A stretch of DNA of 5,302 nt from Thermoproteota archaeon. Its GTDB lineage: Archaea > Korarchaeota > JAOZGF01. The notes beneath the pieces are model-generated. The model was not told where the DNA came from. It did no database searches and saw only the letters and a program-made list of their open reading frames with translations. The DNA is taken from NCBI GenBank assembly GCA_027491845.1, contig JAOZGF010000206.1, positions 1 through 5,302 of the forward strand, in the 5' to 3' direction. Numbering within the stretch: position 1 is the first letter of the stretch; each line of letters begins with the position of its first letter. The translations under genes were made by a program, and so were the position numbers. Positions 1-5,215 of this stretch are shown here, piece after piece.

Positions 1-1388
1 TCGCATATCGCTATAAAGTCCTTGATCTCCGCATTCCTAAACCTGAAACTCACATAGTATCTCTTAATAGCTTCAAAGAAACGGCAGTCTCCCATGTAAA
101 ACCTTAGCATATGTAGAACGAAGCACCCCCTATGATAAACAGAGTTAAGATAGGCTTTTTCATCTTTGAATTCATCCAGTGAATTGGCTGGAGGCTTAAT
201 GTGTTTATTTTTACAAATGTAGCTCCTATACCTTTCTTCAACGTATTTCCTCAGTATTTCGTTCCTCTTTTCTACGGAATGAGTCCACTCAAAGTAAAGT
301 ATTTCTGAGTATTCAGCCAATGCCTCGTCAAGCCATGGCTCCCTGTATTGATTATTTCCCACAGCCGCATACCACCATTGATGCGCTGTTTCATGGGCTA
401 AGACAACTTCAAATTCCTCAGCCAAGTTTTCCTTGTAAAAGTCTTCTGAGATCATGACAAGAGAGGGGTATTCCATTCCCGCGTAATTAAGAGGGGTTTC
501 AACAACCCTATATTCTGAGTAAACGTATTCTCCGAAGTTTTTGGAAAAACATTTTAGTGCTTTCTCGGCGATGTCCATCGCCCTAACACCCATCTTTTCA
601 TTTTCAGGGAAGAAATAAGAATAAACACTTACTTCCTTGTTTGCTCCTTCTATCCTTATTTTTCTCTCTGCCACCCTAAACTTTTGACTTGCAACCCAGG
701 CGAAGTCCCTTGCTTTTTCAACCCTCCAATGAAGGACCTTTAAGTTCCCCTTTATTTCTTCTTTTAAAAAGGAACCTGTCGCAGCAACAACCATCTCAAC
801 AGGCAAAGTAATCCTTACATCATAACTGGCTACCTCACTGTAAAAGCACTCTCCAAAAAAGACGTAGGGATTAACAACCCATTCTCCTCCCTCAACAACG
901 CTCAGTGTGGGATACCAATTACCAAACATGTAGACTCCGTCATAAAAGCCTAATCTGTAACGAATGCAGGGTACCCTGACCTCGAACGCCATCTTCAGAC
1001 AAGTTTTCCTGTAAGGTTTAAGTTTTCTGGAGAGATTCACCTGTAAAGCTGTTTTGCATTTTTCAAGTAAGCCAAACTGCAGGTTGTTATTTTCTTCATC
1101 TTTAACCTCGATAACTTTAAGTTCTCCGCCTTGCTCCCTGAAATAATTTGGATAAACATTAAAAACAAGGTTGCTAAGCTCCTTGTTCTCCCTGTTAAGG
1201 TACTCCACATTCATTTTCCCTCGGAGACTGTGGTTTACTGTGCAAAGAGTTACGTTAATATTGTAATAAACACCGACCTCGCCTTCTTCTAAAGACTTCG
1301 CCTCCAAGTTCTTAAGGAAGGATGGACAAAACAAGTTAACTGTAACCACGCAAACAATTAACAGGACTTTAAAAGAATTCGCAGTCAG
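1..1388 (-). CDS. M1-family zinc metallopeptidase (gluzincin aminopeptidase-like), probably exported; 3' end outside window
   Basis: About 462 codons are visible on the minus strand, open from a TAA at 1389-1391 to the window edge. Numbered from codon 1386-1388, the zinc site HETAH is at residues 332-336 (bases 381-395), and the third zinc ligand Glu355 lies in WLDEALAEYS exactly 18 residues further on. The substrate-anchoring GMEYP motif is at 304-308. A YHRG motif with Tyr418 matches the catalytic Tyr position of the family. These features define M1 peptidases, which use Zn to cleave N-terminal residues from peptides. Residues 6-21 form a hydrophobic segment after one Lys, like a signal peptide or membrane anchor, so the enzyme probably acts outside the cell, perhaps in peptide scavenging (inference). 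The start is uncertain. No ATG occurs before codon 1212-1214, and CTG at 1388 is preceded by GGTG with 6-nt spacing. GTG at 1349 or TTG at 1334 would cut into the hydrophobic segment. The C-terminal domain is not visible. The gene is divergent from the DUF2148 gene. Confidence 0.9.
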   Translation of the reverse strand, partial: MTANSFKVLLIVCVVTVNLFCPSFLKNLEAKSLEEGEVGVYYNINVTLCTVNHSLRGKMNVEYLNRENKELSNLVFNVYPNYFREQGGELKVIEVKDEENNNLQFGLLEKCKTALQVNLSRKLKPYRKTCLKMAFEVRVPCIRYRLGFYDGVYMFGNWYPTLSVVEGGEWVVNPYVFFGECFYSEVASYDVRITLPVEMVVAATGSFLKEEIKGNLKVLHWRVEKARDFAWVASQKFRVAERKIRIEGANKEVSVYSYFFPENEKMGVRAMDIAEKALKCFSKNFGEYVYSEYRVVETPLNYAGMEYPSLVMISEDFYKENLAEEFEVVLAHETAHQWWYAAVGNNQYREPWLDEALAEYSEILYFEWTHSVEKRNEILRKYVEERYRSYICKNKHIKPPANSLDEFKDEKAYLNSVYHRGCFVLHMLRFYMGDCRFFEAIKRYYVSFRFRNAEIKDFIAIC

Positions 1389-1391
1389 TTA

Positions 1392-1398
1392 CCCCACC
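1392..1398 (-). promoter_or_regulatory. Possible ribosome-binding site of the M1 peptidase gene
   Basis: On the minus strand this reads GGTGGGG. Its GGTG part could pair with the archaeal 16S 3' end and lies 6 nt before the CTG codon at 1386-1388. It is the only such motif near the 5' end of the open frame and is the main argument for starting the protein at the unusual CTG rather than at a downstream GTG or TTG. The match is short. Confidence 0.35.
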
Positions 1399-1439
1399 GT
1401 TTTTTCTTTGAATGGACTTCGCCACCAAGTTAATGCCGG

Positions 1440-1482
1440 TTAAAAGGAAACATGAAATTATAAGGAGTCATAACTAAAAACT
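1440..1482. promoter_or_regulatory. Candidate divergent promoter region between the peptidase and DUF2148 genes
   Basis: The 130-bp gap between the two divergent genes must hold both promoters. TTATAA at 1458-1463 is a perfect palindrome and could serve as a TATA box in either direction: AAATTATAA on the plus strand, with A-rich sequence upstream, or CTTATAATTT on the minus strand. Start sites about 25 nt away would give leaders of roughly 30 nt (DUF2148) and 45 nt (peptidase), each containing the ribosome-binding site. Alternative boxes are ACTAAAAA near 1473-1480 (plus) and TTTTAA near 1441-1446 (minus). No RNA gene was seen in this gap. Confidence 0.3.
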
Positions 1483-1508
1483 GATAAAGCACTCACTAAG
1501 TTTGGAGT

Positions 1509-1515
1509 GGAGTGG
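1509..1515 (+). promoter_or_regulatory. Ribosome-binding site that selects ATG 1519 for the DUF2148 gene
   Basis: GGAGTGG at 1509-1515 has its GGAG core 6 nt before ATG 1519. The longer frame starting at GTG 1507 has no purine-rich motif at proper distance upstream and would overlap this site, so the shorter protein is favoured. Confidence 0.6.
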
Positions 1516-1518
1516 AAG

Positions 1519-2154
1519 ATGATAATAAATAAGGAAGATGCTATTCAGGCATCACTCCTCATGGTTGCTAGATCCATGGCTTCAGCAGCTACCACAGCCC
1601 CTAAATCCAGGGGATTTGATGATTTAGACATAAAAATAGCCATCGGAGAAGAAATTAAAAGGATCGCGGACAAAATTGAGGAAATATGGAGGACGAAGTA
1701 TTCCTCAGGCACTTTCTGGTTCATGGGCCCTGATGCTGAAGCTGTTAGAAAAAGCTTGGCGATCTTCCTCATAGGAATAAAAGCGAAGAGACCTCCTTTA
1801 AACCTTGACTGTGGTGCATGTGGATTCAAAACATGTGAGGAATACGAAAAATCCGTTTCAAAGGAAGAAACAACAGCGCTTTGCGTATTCAAGGTTCTAG
1901 ACCTAGGAATAGCTGCTGCATCGGCATTGACGGTTGCAGGGAGAAACTTCATTGATAACAGGTTGATGTGGAGCGTTGGAGTGGCTGCTAAAGAACTAAA
2001 CTACATCCAAGGGGATATAGTGCTTGGAATACCCCTTTCATCAACGGGCGCAAATCCTTTCTTTGACAGATACCTCAGATACTTCATTATGCGGGCTAGA
2101 GAAGAAAAGAAAACGCTTGAACAAGTTATGGAAGACGTAGGACTCAAAATATAG
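1519..2154 (+). CDS. DUF2148 (COG4739-type) ferredoxin-domain protein, function unknown
   Basis: This is a 211-residue protein numbered from ATG 1519; the frame could be extended by four codons to GTG 1507. Four cysteines stand at 98, 101, 106 and 122, in DCGACGFKTC and then ALCVF. This is a CxxCxxxxC...C arrangement of the kind that binds a [4Fe-4S] cluster, as in the FeS domain of corrinoid/CO-dehydrogenase proteins. The C-terminal half carries AAKELNYIQGDIVLGIPLS and then NPFFDR, which I recognise as typical of the DUF2148 family, common in archaea and anaerobic bacteria. No signal peptide or membrane segment is seen (several Ala-rich helices only), so it is probably cytosolic. The family has no assigned reaction. 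It stands alone on this strand between divergent and convergent genes, close to an oxidoreductase operon that needs a low-potential ferredoxin donor. A link to electron transfer is inference only. Confidence 0.9.
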   Translation: MIINKEDAIQASLLMVARSMASAATTAPKSRGFDDLDIKIAIGEEIKRIADKIEEIWRTKYSSGTFWFMGPDAEAVRKSLAIFLIGIKAKRPPLNLDCGACGFKTCEEYEKSVSKEETTALCVFKVLDLGIAAASALTVAGRNFIDNRLMWSVGVAAKELNYIQGDIVLGIPLSSTGANPFFDRYLRYFIMRAREEKKTLEQVMEDVGLKI

Positions 2155-2156
2155 TT

Positions 2157-2492
2157 TTAAAGTGACGGTCCCCAGCCAGTTGATATCCTCCTTTTGCTAA
2201 GCAGGGTTTTCATGGTGTTTATCACGTTCCTGCCGAAGTCAGATATTTTGAAAACCTTTGAATCGTATTTAGCCCTTGAAATCATTTCAGCCCTCATTAG
2301 AACCTTGAGGTGAAAGTTAATTACAGAAGGAGAAACTTTCTTTTGTTGACCCGTTTTTTCTTCCACCATCTTCTTTATAGAGGTCAATGTTCCAAACCCT
2401 TCGTCGTTCAAGAAATCCAGTATTAAGAGCCTGACAGGATTAGATAGTGCCTCTATTATCCTGACTGATTCATCGGAAAAGAAATCAGTCAA
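2157..2492 (-). CDS. ArsR-like winged helix-turn-helix transcriptional regulator
   Basis: The 111-residue protein starts at TTG 2490-2492. A TAG sits directly upstream in frame at 2493-2495 and the next Met is residue 42, so TTG is the only reasonable start. It is supported by GGGTGA 6 nt before it. An ArsR-type layout is visible: helices around 8-29 with ALSNPVRLLILDFL, a helix at 37-47, a recognition helix in VSPSVINFHLKVLMRAEMI (53-71), and a wing around 72-84 ending in KVFKIS, then a C-terminal helix (86-98) suited to dimerisation. There is no cysteine, so the classic metal-sensing Cys sites are absent; the signal may be a metabolite such as an aromatic CoA ester (inference). It is transcribed divergently from the benzoyl-CoA reductase-type operon, the usual place for a local regulator. 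Its stop is only 2 bp from that of the DUF2148 gene. Confidence 0.85.
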   Translation of the reverse strand: MTDFFSDESVRIIEALSNPVRLLILDFLNDEGFGTLTSIKKMVEEKTGQQKKVSPSVINFHLKVLMRAEMISRAKYDSKVFKISDFGRNVINTMKTLLSKRRISTGWGPSL

Positions 2493-2498
2493 CTAGCG

Positions 2499-2504
2499 TC
2501 ACCC
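2499..2504 (-). promoter_or_regulatory. Ribosome-binding site of the regulator gene
   Basis: The minus strand reads GGGTGA, a strong match to the archaeal anti-Shine-Dalgarno, 6 nt before the TTG start at 2492. It supports a TTG start for a gene with no suitable ATG. Confidence 0.65.
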
Positions 2505-2511
2505 TTCTTTT

Positions 2512-2564
2512 TAAGCTTTATAAAATTTGAACATTAAAGTTTAATAATTTTACACTATAATAGA
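2512..2564 (-). promoter_or_regulatory. Candidate promoter of the regulator gene
   Basis: On the minus strand there are several AT-rich boxes: TTTATAAAGC near 2515-2524, AAATTATTAAA near 2539-2550, and CTATTATAG near 2555-2563. The nearest box would put the transcript start at or inside the ribosome-binding site, so one of the two farther boxes is more likely if the mRNA has a leader. The sequence does not allow a firm choice. Confidence 0.25.
2533..2545. promoter_or_regulatory. Palindrome, candidate operator
   Basis: ATTAAA-G-TTTAAT is a perfect 6+1+6 inverted repeat in the region between the divergent regulator and reductase operon. A dimeric winged-helix regulator could bind such a site, and from here it could act on its own promoter. 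In AT-rich intergenic DNA a palindrome of this size can occur by chance. Confidence 0.3.
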
Positions 2565-2570
2565 AAAATT

Positions 2571-2590
2571 GCGAAAACTATTTAAATATA
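2571..2590 (+). promoter_or_regulatory. BRE/TATA promoter of the reductase operon
   Basis: GCGAAAA (2571-2577) followed by CTATTTAAATA (2578-2588) resembles the archaeal BRE plus TATA box. Counting about 25 nt from the box centre puts the transcript start near 2608-2612 and gives a leader of about 50 nt before ATG 2660. This is the clearest promoter in the window and drives bcrC, bcrB and the ATPase gene. Confidence 0.55.
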
Positions 2591-2593
2591 GAT

Positions 2594-2604
2594 GATTTAA
2601 AATC
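2594..2604. promoter_or_regulatory. Short palindrome between TATA box and predicted start site, candidate operator
   Basis: GATTT-A-AAATC is a perfect 5+1+5 inverted repeat just downstream of the TATA box and upstream of the predicted transcript start, where a bound repressor would block polymerase recruitment. It shares the ATTTAAA/TTTAA core with the palindrome at 2533-2545. It is short and AT-rich, so support is weak. Confidence 0.25.
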
Positions 2605-2616
2605 TAACAGAAGAAC

Positions 2617-2645
2617 ACCTTTTTTCTACATGAGTTAAAAAAGGT
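2617..2645 (+). repeat. 9-bp inverted repeat (possible leader hairpin) upstream of bcrC
   Basis: ACCTTTTTT (2617-2625) and AAAAAAGGT (2637-2645) are perfect inverse complements separated by 11 nt. In the predicted mRNA leader they could form a stem that ends 3 nt before the GAGGG ribosome-binding site at 2649-2653. The left arm also carries a six-T tract soon after the predicted transcript start; archaeal RNA polymerase can pause or terminate at such tracts. The stem has only three G-C pairs, so it would be weak at high temperature. Confidence 0.45.
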
Positions 2646-2648
2646 AAT

Positions 2649-2653
2649 GAGGG
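2649..2653 (+). promoter_or_regulatory. Ribosome-binding site of bcrC
   Basis: GAGGG lies 6 nt before ATG 2660. It supports this start and sits directly after the possible leader hairpin. Confidence 0.6.
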
Positions 2654-2659
2654 AAATAA

Positions 2660-3787
2660 ATGTTTGAAAAGTTCAGGGAATGGTACGAAAAAAGACATGA
2701 GTACGCTAGGGAATGGAAAGAGAAAACAGGAGGCAAGGTCTTAGGTTACTTCTGCACTTACGTGCCAGAAGAAATACTTTACGCAGCAGATGTTTTACCT
2801 GTGAGAATACTTGGAAGCCACGAGATCCAAAGCGTAACAGAGCCACATATATTTGCAATGTATTGTCCCTTCTGCAGGGACTGCCTGGCTCAAGGCCTTC
2901 AAGGCAGGTATGATTACCTAGACGGAATAATGATAGCTCAATCATGCTTACATATAAGGCAGGCCTACACAAGCTGGGATCTCCACATACCTGTGGACTT
3001 CAGTTACTACTTAAACATGCCCCATAAAGTTCAAAGCCCACATTCAATACCCTTCCTTAAAGGGGAACTAGAGGAATTCAAGAAAGCTGTTGAGGAATGG
3101 GTAGGTAAAAAAATAACAAACGAGGACCTAGACAAAGGAATAGAGATAATGAACAAAAACAGGAGATTAATGAAACAAATATACGAGTTTAGAAAACAAG
3201 ACAACCCGCCTCTCACGGGAACCGAGGCACTAGCCATGGTTATTTCCAGTCAAATGGTTGACAAGAGAGAACACAACCAAGAACTGGAAAGGGTGCTTAA
3301 AGAACTTCCCAATAGAAAACTGGAAAGGGACCCTGGTGTGAGGCTTATGCACATTGGAAGCGTTAACGACCACTTTGACTTCATGGAAAGGGTTGAACAG
3401 TTAGGAGCAACCTTCGTGATAGATGAACAATGCACGGGTACGAGGTACTTCTGGAACGAGACGCCGCAAAAGGAAGACAGACTTGAAGCAATAGCTGAGA
3501 GATACGTAAAGAGGCCTCCATGTCCGAGTAAGGACTGGGAGGAAAGGACAAGGCTTCAACATGTACTAGACCTAGCCAAAGAATACAAAGTTCAAGGAGC
3601 ACTTCTTTTACAACAGAAGTTCTGCGATCCACACGAGCTAGATATTCCTGCAATAAGGGAACTGTTTGAAAACAACGGAATTAGAACGTATCATCTTGAA
3701 TTCGACATAACTGTTCCTTGGGGTCAGTTCAGAACACGTGTCGAAGCCTTCCTTGAAATGCTTCAAGAGGAACTCCTATATGGATAA
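2660..3787 (+). CDS. bcrC: 2-hydroxyacyl-CoA dehydratase family protein, benzoyl-CoA reductase subunit C-like
   Basis: The 375-residue length is close to known BcrC/BadD subunits. The N-terminal GYFCTYVPEEILYAADVLPV (29-48) is the signature opening of the HgdB/BcrC superfamily. Cysteines are at 32, 69, 72, 75, 96, 258, 288 and 322. Cys32, one or more of Cys69-75 (YCPFCRDC), Cys96 (QSCLHIR) and Cys322 (QKFCDPHE) lie in conserved-looking blocks and are candidate FeS ligands. In class I benzoyl-CoA reductase this subunit pairs with BcrB to form the FeS substrate-binding half that reduces benzoyl-CoA to cyclohexa-1,5-diene-1-carbonyl-CoA in the cytosol. It is the first gene of the operon, followed by the larger partner and an activating ATPase, the order of bcrCBAD. 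The alternative is a 2-hydroxyacyl-CoA dehydratase subunit. Family membership is very safe and the benzoyl-CoA assignment is likely but not proven. Confidence 0.85.
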   Translation: MFEKFREWYEKRHEYAREWKEKTGGKVLGYFCTYVPEEILYAADVLPVRILGSHEIQSVTEPHIFAMYCPFCRDCLAQGLQGRYDYLDGIMIAQSCLHIRQAYTSWDLHIPVDFSYYLNMPHKVQSPHSIPFLKGELEEFKKAVEEWVGKKITNEDLDKGIEIMNKNRRLMKQIYEFRKQDNPPLTGTEALAMVISSQMVDKREHNQELERVLKELPNRKLERDPGVRLMHIGSVNDHFDFMERVEQLGATFVIDEQCTGTRYFWNETPQKEDRLEAIAERYVKRPPCPSKDWEERTRLQHVLDLAKEYKVQGALLLQQKFCDPHELDIPAIRELFENNGIRTYHLEFDITVPWGQFRTRVEAFLEMLQEELLYG

Positions 3788-3823
3788 TTTTTTATAGGTG
3801 GAGAAAGTAGATATTGAGTTGAA

Positions 3824-3829
3824 GGAGGT
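3824..3829 (+). promoter_or_regulatory. Ribosome-binding site supporting the TTG start of bcrB
   Basis: GGAGGT is a strong match but stands 9 nt before TTG 3839, a little far. An in-frame TGA at 3830-3832 rules out any earlier start, and the next in-frame Met is residue 100, so TTG is the start. The 51-bp gap from bcrC also holds a run of six T (3788-3793) just after the bcrC stop, which might cause some termination. Confidence 0.6.
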
Positions 3830-3838
3830 TGAAAACCA

Positions 3839-5191
3839 TTGGTTAAGGTTAGGGAACCAGGAAATTATCCGAGTGAACGTTTAAAATGTTGGAATGAAGC
3901 AAAGGCCTTAAGAAGAAAGTACTATGAGGATTACGTTAAGGCGCATGAGAGAGGAGGAATCAGGTGGGCTGGTGGGGCATGGACATTAAGCGCAATACCA
4001 GAAGGACTTGGAGACGATGTTTACCCCTTAACAAGCGAGCCCTATGGTGCAACGATTGCTTACTTCAAGGAATTCGCTTTAAAATGTCAAGAAGCAGTTG
4101 AAAAGGCAGGATACATTAGAGACCTTTGTTCTTACATGAGAAACTACTGGGGATCAATTATACTGGATAAATTCATTCTAGCTGATGGAACCATAATCGA
4201 CGAATTCCCTGCCCCAGACTTCATCTGGCAAGACCACATATGCTGTAGCCATGCAAAGTGGTATCAAGTTGTTAGAGAGTTGGAGGCTAAAAAGGGAAAG
4301 GAAATACCTTTCTACTGTATAGATGTAGGCGTGGGTTCCTATAAACAAATAAACGAGAGACGAATTAATTATGTTGTAAGACAAATAGAAGACGGTATAA
4401 AATGGCTTGAAAAAGTTACAGGCAGAGACTATGACGACGATCGTCTGATTCAAGCGATTTATAACGAGTGCAAATCAACAGCTCTTTGGTCCGAGATATG
4501 CACTTACAATAGAGCTATACCAGCCCCTCTTGACGAGAAATCAATGTATTCGCTTTACGTGTTAGGTACATTGATGAAGTCTAAGAAGGAATGCGTTGAA
4601 TTTTACGAAAAACTCCTTGCAGAGGTTAAAGACAGGGTTGAAAGAGGGATAGCTGCAGTACCCACTGAGAGACTTAGGCTTATAACGGATACACAGCCTC
4701 CATGGGGTTTCTTACAAATATTTAGGTACATGGAAAAGTTTGGAGCTGTCTCTATAGGGTCTCTCTATACATTCGGCCTAATAGGCGTGTGGGAAGTTAA
4801 GGAAGATGGAAGATGGGGTCCACCGGTGCCTCCTCAGGACAGGGGTATCGAGTTTAAGGACAGAGAAGAAGCGTTGAAGTTCTATGTTGAGTGGAACCTT
4901 AAATACAAGCCTGAATGGCAGCATTTCTATCATCCAAAGCTAAAGAGTGAAATGATGATAAGAATAGTTAAGGAATGGAACGTTGACGCAGTTCTCCTAC
5001 ATTACAACAGGGGATGTGAAGGACTAAGCTTAGGGATCGCTGAGAACAGGCTAGCGTTAATCAAGGAAGGAATACCCGTGTTGCCTTTCGAGGGAAACAT
5101 GGGGGATGAGAGGGAGTTCGACCTGCCTAGAACTCAGGCAGCCATAGACATGTTCATGGAAAGCCTTGGACTAAAGAAACTCACTGAATAA
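3839..5191 (+). CDS. bcrB: 2-hydroxyacyl-CoA dehydratase family protein, benzoyl-CoA reductase subunit B-like
   Basis: The 450-residue protein is close in length to BcrB/BadE (about 440). Recognisable blocks are GGAWTLSAIPEGLGDDVYPL (45-64) followed by EPYGA (67-71), LCSYMRNYWGS (96-106), HICCSHAKWY (133-142), and LLHYNRGCEGLSLGIAENRL (386-405). The NRGCEG block is characteristic of the BcrB side of the family. Ten cysteines are present; Cys97, Cys135/136 and Cys393 are the best candidates for FeS ligation by position in conserved blocks. In the known enzyme BcrB and BcrC together bind benzoyl-CoA and FeS clusters and receive electrons from the ATPase subunits. It starts with TTG, 51 bp after bcrC and 24 bp before the ATPase gene, so all three are very probably co-transcribed. 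It may instead act on another aryl-CoA or 2-hydroxyacyl-CoA. Confidence 0.85.
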   Translation: MVKVREPGNYPSERLKCWNEAKALRRKYYEDYVKAHERGGIRWAGGAWTLSAIPEGLGDDVYPLTSEPYGATIAYFKEFALKCQEAVEKAGYIRDLCSYMRNYWGSIILDKFILADGTIIDEFPAPDFIWQDHICCSHAKWYQVVRELEAKKGKEIPFYCIDVGVGSYKQINERRINYVVRQIEDGIKWLEKVTGRDYDDDRLIQAIYNECKSTALWSEICTYNRAIPAPLDEKSMYSLYVLGTLMKSKKECVEFYEKLLAEVKDRVERGIAAVPTERLRLITDTQPPWGFLQIFRYMEKFGAVSIGSLYTFGLIGVWEVKEDGRWGPPVPPQDRGIEFKDREEALKFYVEWNLKYKPEWQHFYHPKLKSEMMIRIVKEWNVDAVLLHYNRGCEGLSLGIAENRLALIKEGIPVLPFEGNMGDEREFDLPRTQAAIDMFMESLGLKKLTE

Positions 5192-5199
5192 ATTAGTAA

Positions 5200-5209
5200 G
5201 AGGTGAGGG
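5200..5209 (+). promoter_or_regulatory. Ribosome-binding site of the ATPase gene
   Basis: GAGGTGAGGG holds two overlapping matches: GAGGTGA, ending 9 nt before ATG 5216, and GAGGG, ending 6 nt before it. This is one of the strongest ribosome-binding sites in the window and fixes the start of the gene cut by the right edge. Confidence 0.6.
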
Positions 5210-5215
5210 AAAAAG

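Noticed and set aside
1507..1518. GTG start at 1507 for the DUF2148 gene
   Set aside because: It overlaps the best ribosome-binding motif, which is correctly spaced for ATG 1519, and the four extra residues add no recognisable family sequence.
1545..1952. 135-codon open frame on the minus strand inside the DUF2148 gene
   Set aside because: It lies wholly opposite a clear conserved gene, its product resembles no family, and it is a shadow of that gene's codon pattern.
2630..2638. ATG AGT TAA mini-frame in the loop of the leader hairpin
   Set aside because: Two codons with no suitable ribosome-binding site at normal spacing; expected by chance in this base composition.
3788..3793. Six-T tract after bcrC as an operon terminator
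   Set aside because: Short, and followed closely by the functional partner gene with its own strong ribosome-binding site; read-through is much more likely.
3827..3844. GGTT-GAA-AACC-ATT-GGTT around the bcrB ribosome-binding site, looking like alternative hairpins
   Set aside because: Stems are only 4 bp with 3-nt loops, too weak to count as a switch without conservation evidence.
4178..4453. 91-codon minus-strand frame inside bcrB
   Set aside because: Fully antisense to a well-supported gene, with no convincing ribosome-binding site or recognisable domain.
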